Part shown: positions 1-9,290 of the stretch, in pieces
Layout of the letters: the number at the start of each line of letters is the position of its first letter
Position numbering within the stretch: the first letter of the stretch is position 1
NCBI RefSeq assembly: GCF_013868415.1
Contig: NZ_JACEMT010000053.1
Coordinates: forward strand, 63,173 to 127,172
Length of the DNA: 64,000 bases
Direction of reading: 5' to 3'
Source of the DNA: Marinobacterium marinum
GTDB taxonomy: Bacteria; Pseudomonadota; Gammaproteobacteria; Pseudomonadales; Balneatricaceae
Translations under genes and position numbers: made by a program
The notes under the pieces: generated by a model
The model's input: the letters and a program-made list of their open reading frames with translations, nothing else
Told to the model about the DNA's origin: nothing
The model's database searches: none

Positions 1-937
1 TGATACGGGTAGCAAAACCGAGAGCGGCCATGGCCATGGCCAGACACAGTTGATCCAGCCGGTGCAACCATTCCAGTGTTTGTGGCGGAAGCAGCTCCAG
101 ACTGTTGACCAGCGGCAGACACATGAAAATCAGTGCAAACCAGGGAATGGGCAGGGCACGGGTTTGAGCCCGGCTCTGGTGCTTTTGCCGGCCGAACACC
201 TGGCTCAAAACCAGCAAGACAGGCACCAGCAGCATCACGCGCATCAGCTTGGTCACCACGGCGGCATGTGCTGCGTCGGCGGGCAGGGCTGCTGCCACGG
301 CGGTAACCTGTGCGACTTCATGGGTGGTGGCGCCGACCAGACGGCCGAAGGCGATGTCGGCATTATCACCCGGCAGCACAGTCCAGTCATGGGCGAAGAG
401 CCAGGGGTAGAGCAGCATGGCGGCACTGCCGAAGAGGACAACGGTGGCAATGGCAACCGGCACGGCCTGCTGGCGGGCACGAATGGCGGGAGCGCTGGCC
501 AGCACTGCTGCGGCACCACAAATGGCGCTGCCGGCACCAATCAGAACAGCGGTTCGCGCATCCAGTCCGAGCCAGCGTATTCCGATCCAGGCGGCTGCCA
601 ATAGAATGCCGATGACCATGACCAGATCGATTGCCAAGGCGTTGAGACCGGCGCTGTGCAAGTCAGCCAGGCTGATGCGCAGTCCATACAGGATGATACC
701 GGCGCGCAGCAGGTAGTGGCGGCTGAACTGAAGGCCTGTCTCACTGCGTTGCTCCAGTGTGTCGCTTCCCCAGTGCCCGATCAGAATACCCAGCAGCATT
801 GCCAGCGTCAGCGGGCCGATGATGCTTACGCCGGGCAGCGGCAGCTGTGCCAGCAGCAGGGCAACCAGGCTAATACCCAGTGTCAGCAGAAGGCCGGGAA
901 GTGGCTGGCGGATATGGACCGGTAGTGGCAGTGTCAT
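1..937 (-). CDS. YeiH family putative sulfate/anion exporter (3' end outside window)
   Basis: Reading the minus strand from an ATG at 937 gives 312 codons open to the window edge, so the C-terminus is missing. The product is a string of hydrophobic helices with the family's Gly/Ala-rich central part (GAGSAICGAAA, GRLVGATTHEVAQV). YeiH (UPF0324) proteins are 10-TM inner-membrane proteins of about 330-350 residues, proposed to export sulfite or sulfate. An AAGGAGGTG ribosome site lies just upstream of the ATG. It is divergent from a LysR regulator, the usual yeiE/yeiH arrangement, so control by that regulator is likely. The family is well supported; the substrate is inferred. Confidence 0.85.
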   Translation of the reverse strand, partial: MTLPLPVHIRQPLPGLLLTLGISLVALLLAQLPLPGVSIIGPLTLAMLLGILIGHWGSDTLEQRSETGLQFSRHYLLRAGIILYGLRISLADLHSAGLNALAIDLVMVIGILLAAAWIGIRWLGLDARTAVLIGAGSAICGAAAVLASAPAIRARQQAVPVAIATVVLFGSAAMLLYPWLFAHDWTVLPGDNADIAFGRLVGATTHEVAQVTAVAAALPADAAHAAVVTKLMRVMLLVPVLLVLSQVFGRQKHQSRAQTRALPIPWFALIFMCLPLVNSLELLPPQTLEWLHRLDQLCLAMAMAALGFATRI

Positions 938-1056
938 GGAGCACCTCCTTGAAATCAGGGGTGCACTTTAAGGCGTTTGGTTATAAGTTTAAAACGGATT
1001 GATTTGGTATTATTAACCTGTTTTTTCGATAGGTTCGGTTCTGGTATGAGGTGGTA

Positions 1057-1902
1057 ATGCTCTCGTTGCGTCAGTTGGAAGTCTTTCTTGCCGTGATTGA
1101 AACGGGGTCAACTACACGGGCGGCGACAGCTGTGGCGTTGTCTCAGTCGGCTGCCAGTAACGCCTTGTCGGAACTGGAGTCGCGGTTGGGTGAGAAGCTG
1201 TTCGACCGTGTCGGCAAACGGCTGGTGCTGAATGCCAACGGCCGTGCCCTGCAGCCCCGGGCACGGGCGCTGTTGATGCAGGCCGCTGATGCGGAGAACC
1301 TGTTTCACAGCGATGGTGGGCAGTTGAAAGTGGGTGCCAGCACGACCATCGGCAATTACCTGCTGCCGCACCTGTTGGGACAGGCCGGCACCGATCTGCC
1401 GTGTGAACGGATCGAGATTGCCAACACCGATGAGATCGCCGAACAGATGCTCAGGTTTGAGCTGGATCTGGGGTTGATCGAGGGGAGCGCGTTACATCCC
1501 GATCTGGTGATGACGCCCTGGCGACAGGACGAAATGGTCATAGTGGCTGCCCCGGTCTTTGCCGGATACTCGCTGGACGATCTGCCCTGGATCATGCGTG
1601 AATCCGGGTCAGGGACACGGAGAGTGGTTGAGCAGGAGCTGCTGGGAACATTGGAAGGCATACGGCCAGTGCTGGAACTGGGCAGTTCCGAGGCCATTCA
1701 CAATGCAGTTCGGGCCGGGTTGGGTGTCAGTTGCCTGTCGCGTCATGTGGTCCGGCAGTCTTTGCGTAGCGGTGAGCTGCTGGTACTGGCTCCGGAGCGC
1801 AGCATTCGGCGTCAGCTGTATCTGCTGCGCCATCGGCAGCGGCCTGATACCGCTGCCGTGGCACGTTTTCTGGCGTACTGCCCAGCCGAGAGTCGGACTT
1901 AG
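1057..1902 (+). CDS. LysR family transcriptional regulator (YeiE/CysB-like)
   Basis: A 281-residue LysR-type regulator. The N-terminal winged helix-turn-helix is clear (LRQLEVFLAVIETGSTTRAA, then SQSAASNALSELESRLG), followed by a periplasmic-binding-protein-like effector domain with the WIMRESGSGTRR segment that resembles YeiE and CysB relatives. An in-frame GTG lies six bases upstream at 1051; I prefer ATG 1057 because it begins directly at the conserved MLSLRQLEVF, although the AGGTGG ribosome site is very close to it. It is transcribed away from the yeiH-like gene, with about 110 bp of shared regulatory DNA. Its stop overlaps the stop of the convergent metY by four bases. The effector is not known from sequence. 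Confidence 0.88.
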   Translation: MLSLRQLEVFLAVIETGSTTRAATAVALSQSAASNALSELESRLGEKLFDRVGKRLVLNANGRALQPRARALLMQAADAENLFHSDGGQLKVGASTTIGNYLLPHLLGQAGTDLPCERIEIANTDEIAEQMLRFELDLGLIEGSALHPDLVMTPWRQDEMVIVAAPVFAGYSLDDLPWIMRESGSGTRRVVEQELLGTLEGIRPVLELGSSEAIHNAVRAGLGVSCLSRHVVRQSLRSGELLVLAPERSIRRQLYLLRHRQRPDTAAVARFLAYCPAESRT

Positions 1903-3176
1903 CGAACGCTCTTGGCCAGGGCCTGGTCCAGGTCGGCGATCAGATCATCGACATGCTCGATGCCGATCGACAGGCGCACCATCTCGGGTGAGACGCCGGC
2001 AGATTTCAGTTCTTCGTCGTTGAGCTGACGGTGAGTGGTTTCGGCCGGGATAGAGGCCAGTGACTTGCAATCACCGATGTTGACCAGACGCAGGAAGATC
2101 TGCAGTGCATCGTAGAAGGTACGGGTGCCCTCGCGGCCGGACTTGAGGCCGAAGCTGAGGATGCCGGATGCCTTGCCGCCCATGTATTTCTGCGCCAGTG
2201 CGTGGTCCTTGTGACTTTCCAGGCCGGCATAGTTGACCCAAACGACTTCCGGGTGATTTTCCAGATATTCGGCAATCTTTTGCGTGTTTTCGCAGACGCG
2301 TTCCATGCGCAGCGCCAGTGTTTCCAGTCCCTGCATCAGCATGAAAGCGCTCATGGGGGAGAGGGCTGCGCCCATGTTGCGCAGTGGCACGACGCGGGCA
2401 CGGCCAATGAAGGCGGCCGGGCCAAAAGCCTCAGTGTAAACCACGCCGTGGTAGGACACGTCCGGTTCGTTCAACAGCGGGAAGCGTTCCTTGTGTTCGG
2501 CCCAGGGAAAGTTGCCCGAGTCGATAATAACGCCACCAATGGTCGTGCCGTGGCCACCAATATACTTGGTGGCGGAGGTCACGATGATGTCCGCGCCCTG
2601 TTCGATCGGACGCCAGAGGGCCGGGCTGGGCACGGTGTTGTCGACCACCAGGGGGACGCCGTGGCGGTGGGCGATCTCGGCCATTTTTTCAATATCGGCA
2701 ATGCCGCCGGACGGGTTGCCGACGGACTCGCAGTAAATCGCCTTGGTACGAGCATCGATTTTGCTTTCCAGCGCCGCAAAATCGTCCATTTTGACGAAAC
2801 GGACTTCCAGTCCCTGACGCGGCAGGGTATGGGCAAACAGGTTGTAGGTGCCGCCGTACAGTTCACTGGTGGAGATGATGTTGTCTCCGGCCTCGGCCAG
2901 TGTCTGAATGGTATAGGTGATTGCAGCCATGCCGGATGCAACCGCCAATGCCGCCACGCCGCCCTCCATTGCAGCAACCCGTTTTTCCAGCACATCAGTG
3001 GTCGGGTTCATGATGCGGGTGTAAATGTTGCCGGGAACCTTGAGATCGAACAGGTCTGCACCGTGCTGGGCATCATCAAAGGTGTAGGACGTCGTCTGAT
3101 AGATGGGGACGGCGGCTGCCTTGGTGGTCGTTTCGGACGCATAGCCGGCATGGAGGGCGAGTGTTTCCAGTTTCAT
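1899..3176 (-). CDS. metY: O-acetylhomoserine aminocarboxypropyltransferase (sulfhydrylase)
   Basis: A 425-residue PLP enzyme of the Cys/Met-metabolism family that joins O-acetylhomoserine with sulfide (or methanethiol) to give homocysteine (or methionine). Visible are the N-terminal LALHAG segment, the YTRIMNPT phosphate-binding region, ASGMAAI, and the PLP lysine in SATKYIGGHG (Lys204). Length and the insertions fit MetY rather than MetB/MetC or MetZ. The open frame runs upstream to 3344, but the ATG at 3176 has an AAGGA ribosome site and matches the family start MKLETLALHAG. It is divergent from radA across about 135 bp. Confidence 0.92.
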   Translation of the reverse strand: MKLETLALHAGYASETTTKAAAVPIYQTTSYTFDDAQHGADLFDLKVPGNIYTRIMNPTTDVLEKRVAAMEGGVAALAVASGMAAITYTIQTLAEAGDNIISTSELYGGTYNLFAHTLPRQGLEVRFVKMDDFAALESKIDARTKAIYCESVGNPSGGIADIEKMAEIAHRHGVPLVVDNTVPSPALWRPIEQGADIIVTSATKYIGGHGTTIGGVIIDSGNFPWAEHKERFPLLNEPDVSYHGVVYTEAFGPAAFIGRARVVPLRNMGAALSPMSAFMLMQGLETLALRMERVCENTQKIAEYLENHPEVVWVNYAGLESHKDHALAQKYMGGKASGILSFGLKSGREGTRTFYDALQIFLRLVNIGDCKSLASIPAETTHRQLNDEELKSAGVSPEMVRLSIGIEHVDDLIADLDQALAKSVR

Positions 3177-3312
3177 TATGGGCTTTCCTTGTTGACTTGA
3201 TCGGTGCGGCTGCACCCTGGTGCGAGGCTGCCCCGGGCTGCAGTCGCTTGATACAATCGGGTTCTGCAAACAGACGCTCAGTGTAAACCCTAAATCTTCA
3301 GGAGGCACCCTA

Positions 3313-4689
3313 ATGGCCAAAACGAAAACCGCCTTTGTCTGCAACGATTGCGGCGCTGATTACCGCAAGTGGCAGGGGCAGTGCAATGCCTGCGGGGCCT
3401 GGAATACCATTACCGAAGTGCGACTGGGTTCGGATGCCGGCGGCGTGCGCAGTGCCCGTTTCGAAGGTTATGCAGGCGGGGCCGGAGCGCAGAAGAAAGT
3501 GGTCAGCCTCAGCGAGGTAGCGCTGGAAGAAATGCCGCGCTTTTCCAGTGGCAGCAGCGAACTGGATCGGGTGCTGGGCGGGGGGCTGGTGCCAGGGTCG
3601 GCAGTACTGATCGGCGGCCATCCGGGAGCCGGCAAGAGTACTTTGCTGTTGCAGACCATGTGTCATTTGGCCGGTCAGATGCCGGCGCTGTACATCACCG
3701 GCGAGGAGTCGTTGCAGCAGGTGGCAATGCGTGCCGCACGGCTGGGGCTCAGGGCCGATCAGTTGCAGATGCTGTCGGAAACCTCGGTGGAAACGATCTG
3801 CGATCTGGCCAATGACCTCAAGCCCAGAGTGATGGTGATCGACTCCATTCAGGTGATGCATGTCGCCGATGTACAGTCGGCACCGGGTTCGGTGTCTCAG
3901 GTGCGCGAGAGCGCGGCTTTCCTGACCCGCTTTGCCAAGCAGACCGGCACGGTGCTGTTTCTGGTCGGTCATGTGACCAAAGACGGCTCCCTGGCCGGCC
4001 CCAAGGTGTTGGAGCACATGATCGACTGTTCGCTGCAGCTGGAAGGCTCTTCCGACAGCCGTTTCCGTACCCTGCGCAGTCACAAGAACCGCTTCGGTGC
4101 TGTCAACGAGCTGGGTGTGTTCGCAATGCTGGAAAACGGGCTCAAGGAGGTCAAGAATCCCAGCTCCATTTTCCTCAGTCGTGGCAGCGAACCCAGTCCC
4201 GGCAGCGTGGTGATGGTGGTTTGGGAGGGCACTCGGCCATTGCTGGTGGAGCTGCAGGCGCTGGTGGATGAGTCGCATCTGTCCAACCCGCGTCGAGTGG
4301 CGGTGGGGCTGGAACAGAACCGCCTTGCCATGTTGCTGGCGGTACTCAATCGTCATGGCGGTTTGATGACCGGTGATCAGGACGTGTTCGTCAATGTGGT
4401 CGGTGGGGTCAAGGTGTTGGAAACCAGTGCCGACCTGGCGCTGTTGCTGGCGGTCGTGTCCAGTTTTCGCAACATGGCGCTGTCACAGGAGCTGATGGTG
4501 TTTGGCGAGGTGGGGCTGTCCGGCGAAATCCGTCCGGTGCCCAATGGTCAGGAGCGTATCCGGGAAGCGGCCAAGCACGGCTTTAAACGGGCCATCGTGC
4601 CTATTGCCAACGTGCCGCGCGAATCGCTGCCCGGCGGCATGGAGGTGGTTGGCGTCAAAACGTTGTCCGAAGCGTTGGACGCGATCTGA
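3313..4689 (+). CDS. radA: DNA repair protein RadA
   Basis: A 458-residue RecA-like branch-migration ATPase that helps process recombination intermediates. Domains in order: an N-terminal C4 zinc finger (Cys10, 13, 24, 27), the Walker A loop GGHPGAGKST (101-110), Walker B VMVIDS (174-179), the RadA-specific KNRFG motif (258-262) and a Lon-like C-terminal domain with LMVFGEVGLSGEIRPV. The chosen ATG has an AGGAGG site eight bases upstream and matches the normal start MAKTKTAFVCNDCG. Its stop lies 12 bp from the convergent PilZ gene. Confidence 0.97.
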   Translation: MAKTKTAFVCNDCGADYRKWQGQCNACGAWNTITEVRLGSDAGGVRSARFEGYAGGAGAQKKVVSLSEVALEEMPRFSSGSSELDRVLGGGLVPGSAVLIGGHPGAGKSTLLLQTMCHLAGQMPALYITGEESLQQVAMRAARLGLRADQLQMLSETSVETICDLANDLKPRVMVIDSIQVMHVADVQSAPGSVSQVRESAAFLTRFAKQTGTVLFLVGHVTKDGSLAGPKVLEHMIDCSLQLEGSSDSRFRTLRSHKNRFGAVNELGVFAMLENGLKEVKNPSSIFLSRGSEPSPGSVVMVVWEGTRPLLVELQALVDESHLSNPRRVAVGLEQNRLAMLLAVLNRHGGLMTGDQDVFVNVVGGVKVLETSADLALLLAVVSSFRNMALSQELMVFGEVGLSGEIRPVPNGQERIREAAKHGFKRAIVPIANVPRESLPGGMEVVGVKTLSEALDAI

Positions 4690-4701
4690 CGCCGGTGAGC
4701 G

Positions 4702-5067
4702 TCAGCCGTCAATCAGTTGTTCCAGTTCACGTTCCAGCAATGCTTCATCGCCCAGATTGAGTTCGATCAGGCGTCTCAGATGGGTGATGCTGTCAATTTC
4801 GATACCGGCGGCAAGGAAGCCGTATAGCGGCGGTTCGGCGTGTTTAAGACTGGCCGGGATTTTGATCAGGATATCGTTGGCCAGATAGAGGTGCAGAGTT
4901 GCCGTGTCGCCCAGGTCGATGGGCAGCGGGCGGGTGGATTCGACCAGCGTACCGCGCAGAGAAATATCGATCAGTTGTACAATCGCGGTTCCTTTGGTGC
5001 TGTGCAACTCACATTCGGCATCGAAGGGGATGCGGGTAAAACGACGCCGTTCCTGTGGATTATTCAT
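4702..5067 (-). CDS. PilZ domain protein
   Basis: A 121-residue single-domain PilZ protein. It has the RRxxR switch near the N-terminus (QERRRFTRIPF, about residues 5-15) and a D-x-S-x-x-G-type second motif (DISLRGTLVE), the two elements that bind cyclic di-GMP in this family. The ATG at 5067 follows an AGGAG site. It stands alone between radA and ettA, so its target cannot be read from context; PilZ proteins usually act on motility, polysaccharide or adhesion machinery. Family assignment is firm, ligand binding is inferred from the motifs. Confidence 0.85.
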   Translation of the reverse strand: MNNPQERRRFTRIPFDAECELHSTKGTAIVQLIDISLRGTLVESTRPLPIDLGDTATLHLYLANDILIKIPASLKHAEPPLYGFLAAGIEIDSITHLRRLIELNLGDEALLERELEQLIDG

Positions 5068-5182
5068 GCTTGGGCTCCTGAAGGTTCTGCCTGAATGGCG
5101 GGCGGCTATTACAGCATAGCCGGGTCGTGCGGGCAGAGTGCGCAAGATCAAGAGAACGCTGATTCTGATGGGCAAAGGGATG

Positions 5183-5209
5183 AAAAGACGGGCTGCCCGA
5201 AGGCAGCCC
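5183..5209 (-). terminator. intrinsic terminator of ettA
   Basis: An eight-base-pair stem (GGGCTGCC/GGCAGCCC, loop TTCG on the minus strand) begins just after the ettA stop and is followed in the minus direction by GTCTTTTC. The UUCG-type loop and short T run fit a rho-independent terminator. Confidence 0.75.
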
Positions 5210-5216
5210 CCTTGAA

Positions 5217-6875
5217 TCAGCTCATGCGGCGATACTTGATCCGCTCCGGCTGATGGTCCTTGCCGTAACGGCGTTTGTAGTCCTCGGCGTACTCGGTGTA
5301 GTTGCCTTCGAAGAACTCTACGTTAGAGTCGCCCTCGTAGGCAATCATGTGCGTACAGATACGGTCGAGGAACCAACGGTCATGCGAGATCACCACGGCG
5401 CAGCCCGGGAACGCCAGCAGGGCTTCTTCCAGTGCGCGCAGGGTCTCGATGTCCAGGTCGTTGGTCGGTTCGTCAAGCAACAGCACGTTGCCGCCTTCTT
5501 TCAGCAGCTTCGCCATGTGCAGACGGTTGCGCTCTCCCCCGGACAGATCCTTGACGAACTTCTGCTGGTCGGAACCCTTGAAGTTGAAACGACCGCAGTA
5601 GGCACGGGCCGGGGTCTGGAAGTTGCCCACGGTGATGATGTCCTGACCGTCGGAGATTTCCTGGAACACGGTGTTGTCGCCGTTCAGTTCACGGGACTGG
5701 TTCACGTAGGCCAGCTGCACAGTAGAGCCGATTTCGATCTCGCCGGAATCGGGCTGCTCTTCGCCGCTGAGCATGCGGAACAGGGTGGATTTACCGGCGC
5801 CGTTGGGGCCGATGATACCGACGATAGCACCCGGCGGGATGGACAAGTTCAGGTTCTCGAACAGCAGCTTGTCATCGTAGGACTTGGTGACGTTGTGCAG
5901 CTCGATCACCTTGTCGCCCAGGCGCGGGCCCGGCGGGATATAGATTTCCTGGGTTTCGTTGCGTTGCTGGAACTCGCGCGAGTTCATCTCTTCGAACGCT
6001 TTCAGGCGCGCCTTGGATTTGGTCTGACGGCCTTTGGCACCCTGACGCACCCACTCCAGCTCGGACTTCATTGCCTTGCGATGCGAGGCTTCGGATTTGG
6101 CTTCCTGCTCCAGGCGGGCGTCTTTCTGCTCCAGCCAGCTGGAGTAGTTGCCTTCCCAGGGGATACCGTGACCACGGTCCAGTTCCAGAATCCAGCCGGC
6201 GGCGTTGTCGAGGAAGTAACGGTCGTGGGTAATGGCCACGACGGTGCCGGTGTATTCCTGCAGGAAGCGTTCGATCCAGGCGATCGACTCGGCGTCCAGG
6301 TGGTTGGTCGGCTCGTCCAGCAGCAGCATGTCCGGGTGATCCAGCAGCAGACGGCAGAGTGCGACACGGCGACGTTCACCACCGGACAGGTGTTCAACCT
6401 TGGCATCCCAGGGCGGCAGACGCATGGCATCGGCGGCGCGCTCCAGTGCCTGGTCCAGGTTGTGACCGTCCTTGGCCGTGATCAGGTTTTCCAGTTCGGC
6501 CTGACGTTTGGCCAATTCGTCAAAATCGGCGTCCGGGTCGGCATAGGCTGCATAGACCTGATCCAGCTCGGCCAGCGCATCCTTGACGTCACTGACTGCT
6601 TCTTCGATCACTTCCCGCACGGTTTTGCCGTCATCCAGCTCCGGCTCCTGCGGCAAGTAGCCCACCTTCATGTTGGGCATGGGGCGTGCTTCGCCGGTGT
6701 AATCCTTGTCAACGCCGGCCATGATGCGCAGCAGTGTGGATTTACCGGCACCGTTCAGACCAAGTACACCGATCTTGGCACCGGGGAAAAAGGATAATGA
6801 GATATCCTTGAGGATTTCACGCTTGGGCGGAACGACCTTGCCCACGCGGTTCATCGTGTAAACGTACTGAGCCAT
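5217..6875 (-). CDS. ettA: energy-dependent translational throttle protein EttA (ABC-F ATPase)
   Basis: A 552-residue ABC-F protein with two ATP-binding cassettes and no membrane segment. The first Walker A is GLNGAGKS (39-46) with an LSGGERRRVALCRLLL signature; the second is GPNGAGKS with LSGGERNRLHMAKLL. The linker between them is a charged, Lys/Arg-rich helix, the P-site tRNA interaction region. EttA binds the ribosomal E site and gates early elongation according to ATP/ADP ratio. The ATG at 6875 gives the canonical N-terminus MAQYVYTMNRVGKVVPPKR. A TTG directly before it is rejected for that reason. Confidence 0.97.
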   Translation of the reverse strand: MAQYVYTMNRVGKVVPPKREILKDISLSFFPGAKIGVLGLNGAGKSTLLRIMAGVDKDYTGEARPMPNMKVGYLPQEPELDDGKTVREVIEEAVSDVKDALAELDQVYAAYADPDADFDELAKRQAELENLITAKDGHNLDQALERAADAMRLPPWDAKVEHLSGGERRRVALCRLLLDHPDMLLLDEPTNHLDAESIAWIERFLQEYTGTVVAITHDRYFLDNAAGWILELDRGHGIPWEGNYSSWLEQKDARLEQEAKSEASHRKAMKSELEWVRQGAKGRQTKSKARLKAFEEMNSREFQQRNETQEIYIPPGPRLGDKVIELHNVTKSYDDKLLFENLNLSIPPGAIVGIIGPNGAGKSTLFRMLSGEEQPDSGEIEIGSTVQLAYVNQSRELNGDNTVFQEISDGQDIITVGNFQTPARAYCGRFNFKGSDQQKFVKDLSGGERNRLHMAKLLKEGGNVLLLDEPTNDLDIETLRALEEALLAFPGCAVVISHDRWFLDRICTHMIAYEGDSNVEFFEGNYTEYAEDYKRRYGKDHQPERIKYRRMS

Positions 6876-7098
6876 CAATATGCCTGTAGGTTTAGGGTTA
6901 AAAAACAGCCAGATTCTACCCCCGGGACGGGGGGAAAGCCATGTTGCCTCCGGCTGTAAAGTCGTTCCGGGTGTTGCCTTACAGGGACGTTATTAATCGG
7001 GCTTGACTCTTGGCAAGAAGGCTGCCCTTAAGCTAGGATCAACGCCGGCTTGGATGCGCCCGGTGACCCCCCTTCATTATGTTTTTTAAGGACGAAAT

Positions 7099-7593
7099 AT
7101 GAATCAAATTGCAGACAATCCCTATGCGGCGCCAGAAGCTGAACTTGAAGTTCCCAAAGCGGCCGGTGACCTCTCCGTATTCAAACGTTTTACCACTTGG
7201 GGCGTATTCGCTCTGTTGATTGTTACCTTCGGTATTTACGGCATTTACTGGCTGTACACACGTACCAACAGGCTGAATCAGATTTCGGATGATCCCATCT
7301 CGGCGGGCTTCATGAATATCACGACCGGCTGTTACATCGGCAGCGTCATTTTCCCCTTCCTGCTGATGCCGCTTCCCTATGAGCTGATGTCAGTCCTGTC
7401 TCTGCTGAGCCCTGTTTTGTCTCTTGCCGGTATGATTCTGATGGTCGTGTGGGTATTCAAGTTCCGTAACCGTCTCAACCGTGTCACTCAGAGCAAGGGC
7501 AAGCCGACCTGGTGTGGCCCGATTCTGACCTTCTTCTTTAACGTCCTGTACCTGAACTACAAAGTTAACCAGAACATCGACATGCGCGGCTGA
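7099..7593 (+). CDS. DUF4234-type small membrane protein
   Basis: A 164-residue inner-membrane protein of unknown function. After a short soluble N-terminus (NPYAAPEAEL) there are about four hydrophobic segments near residues 33-53, 72-93, 97-120 and 140-155. The VTFGIYGIYWLY segment and the closing LYLNYKVNQNI resemble DUF4234 proteins. It lies 17 bp before the RDD gene and may be the first gene of the following cluster. The 223 bp upstream, back to ettA, show no feature I can name. Confidence 0.65.
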   Translation: MNQIADNPYAAPEAELEVPKAAGDLSVFKRFTTWGVFALLIVTFGIYGIYWLYTRTNRLNQISDDPISAGFMNITTGCYIGSVIFPFLLMPLPYELMSVLSLLSPVLSLAGMILMVVWVFKFRNRLNRVTQSKGKPTWCGPILTFFFNVLYLNYKVNQNIDMRG

Positions 7594-7610
7594 GCCAGCG
7601 GCGGTATAGC

Positions 7611-8306
7611 ATGTGTGCATCCAAGCTTCTTGATAATCATTGTAGTGTCGAAACCCCGGAAGGGATCGAATTCGTTCAGGCCATGGCCGGACCGGTACCG
7701 CGTATCCTTGCCTATCTGATCGATTTGGCCTGGCGCGGGCTGGTGTATGCGGGGCTTGGCATGATGCTCCCGCTGATGGGCGGCTTGGGAATGGGGCTGT
7801 TTCTGATCCTGACCTTCCTGCTGGAATGGTTTTATCCGGTTTTTTTCGAAGTGTTCAGACACGGTCAGACTCCGGGCAAAAAAGCGCTGGGACTGAAAGT
7901 GGTGAACGAGGATTTCACCCCGATCGGCTGGGGCGCTTCGGTCGTGCGCAATTTGTTGCGTGCGGCGGACTTCCTGCCGCTGTTTTACGTGGCCGGTATC
8001 GTCAGCATGGTGGTTTCGGGACGTTTTCAGAGGCTGGGGGATCTGGCCGCCGGCAGCCTGGTGGTTCATGTCGACAAGCAGCCAAAGGTTGTGGTGGATG
8101 AGTCCATCAAACCCATCATGCCGCGTCAGGTGCTGAGCCGTGCCGAACGTCAGGGCATTATCGGTCTGACCGAGCGCAGTATGTCCATCAGCCAGCCGCG
8201 GCAGGAAGAGCTTGCCCAGCTGCTGGAACCAGTGACCGGTGTGTCCGGGGCTGCCGGGCTGGAGCATCTCAAGGGTGTGGGGGCCTGGTTGCTGGGACGA
8301 AAGTGA
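7611..8306 (+). CDS. RDD family membrane protein
   Basis: A 231-residue protein with the RDD signature: an Arg and Asp in the first helix (RILAYLIDLAWRG), then GQTPGKKALGLKVV and a final helix ending in QRLGDLAAGSLVV. RDD proteins are small integral membrane proteins with proposed ion-transport or envelope roles. About 60 residues follow the RDD domain and look soluble. The ATG at 7611 has no good ribosome site; a second ATG at 7683 would also keep the whole RDD domain. It opens the SpoIIM-DUF4129-DUF4350-MoxR-DUF58 cluster. Confidence 0.85.
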   Translation: MCASKLLDNHCSVETPEGIEFVQAMAGPVPRILAYLIDLAWRGLVYAGLGMMLPLMGGLGMGLFLILTFLLEWFYPVFFEVFRHGQTPGKKALGLKVVNEDFTPIGWGASVVRNLLRAADFLPLFYVAGIVSMVVSGRFQRLGDLAAGSLVVHVDKQPKVVVDESIKPIMPRQVLSRAERQGIIGLTERSMSISQPRQEELAQLLEPVTGVSGAAGLEHLKGVGAWLLGRK

Positions 8307-8318
8307 GCAGATGAAACG

Positions 8319-9290
8319 ATGAAAGAAAGGGATTTCGAACAGCAATACGAGCCGCTGTGGCAGGCGTTCGAGCGTCAGGTGGAAGACTGTCGTCAGGGTG
8401 TGGAAAAGCCGCAGACGACTTTTCCCGAGCAGTATCGTCAGCTTTGCGGTCAGTTGTCACTGGCCCGACAGCGTGATTATTCGGATGCCTTGGTTGCCCG
8501 TCTGAATCACCTGGTCATGCGTGGCCACCATCTGCTGTATCAGCGAGAAGCTCGCGCCACGGTGGGCCGTTTGGGCAATGCTCTGGTGGCGTTCGTAGCC
8601 GCGTTGAGGCAAAACCGTCAGTATGTTCTCTGTGCAGCGCTGCTGTTCATCTTGCCGGCCCTGGTCATGGGCATTGGCACCTATTTGAGCGAAACGTTCA
8701 TGTACAGCCTGGTGTCGCCGGAGCAGGCGGCCGAGCTGGAATCCATGTATGACCCCGCCAACGATCGCCTGGGACCGGAGCGAGACTCGGAAACGGATCT
8801 GGCCATGTTCGGCTACTACATCAGTCATAATATCGGGATCGCCTTCAAGGCCTTTGCCGGTGGCATGTTTCTGGGGATCGGAACCCTGATGGTCGTATTG
8901 TATAACGGTCTCTACCTGGGAGCGGTTACCGGCTATCTGACGCGTGCGGGTTTCGGTATTACTTTTTACCCTTTCGTGATTGGTCACGGCGCCTTTGAGC
9001 TGACGGCTATCGTGATCTGTGGGGCGGCCGGCTTGATGATGGGGCATGCCCTGATCCATCCGGGACGTCAGCGCCGTCTGGATGCCTTGCGTACGGCGTC
9101 AGCCGAGGCAGTGAAGCTCATGTATGGCGGGGTTTTCATGTTGTTCGTGGCAGCCTTTCTGGAAGCCTTCTGGTCATCAAGCGGCCAGCTGCCGGTGGCC
9201 GTGAAACTGGTGGTGGGCGCGGCGCTGTGGCTGTTTGTGCTCTGGTTCTGTTTTTTCTCGAAGATAGGAATGTCGCGTGAACCTGACTGA
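8319..9290 (+). CDS. stage II sporulation protein M-like (SpoIIM family) membrane protein
   Basis: A 323-residue membrane protein of the SpoIIM/DUF95 family. The first ~95 residues are soluble and charged; hydrophobic helices then begin with YVLCAALLFILPALVMGIGTYL. The conserved block YYISHNIGIAFKAFAGGMFLGIGT and the HGAFELTAIVI motif identify the family. In non-sporulating bacteria these proteins occur beside RDD and MoxR genes, and no sporulation role is implied here. The last 14 bases overlap the start of the next gene, suggesting translational coupling. Confidence 0.85.
   Translation: MKERDFEQQYEPLWQAFERQVEDCRQGVEKPQTTFPEQYRQLCGQLSLARQRDYSDALVARLNHLVMRGHHLLYQREARATVGRLGNALVAFVAALRQNRQYVLCAALLFILPALVMGIGTYLSETFMYSLVSPEQAAELESMYDPANDRLGPERDSETDLAMFGYYISHNIGIAFKAFAGGMFLGIGTLMVVLYNGLYLGAVTGYLTRAGFGITFYPFVIGHGAFELTAIVICGAAGLMMGHALIHPGRQRRLDALRTASAEAVKLMYGGVFMLFVAAFLEAFWSSSGQLPVAVKLVVGAALWLFVLWFCFFSKIGMSREPD

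Noticed and set aside
50-604. plus-strand frames opposite the YeiH-like gene
   Set aside because: Low-complexity Gln/His/Gly-rich translations; the minus-strand reading is a clear membrane protein.
2202-3200. 332-codon plus-strand frame opposite metY
   Set aside because: Shadow frame of metY without conserved motifs.
3206-3222. TGCACCCTGGTGCG palindrome between metY and radA as an NtrC or MetR site
   Set aside because: Spacing is too short for NtrC, and it does not match the MetR or MetJ consensus.
5253-6797. 514-codon plus-strand open frame opposite ettA
   Set aside because: Antisense of a highly conserved gene; composition (Val, Gly, Gln, His) is typical of a shadow frame.
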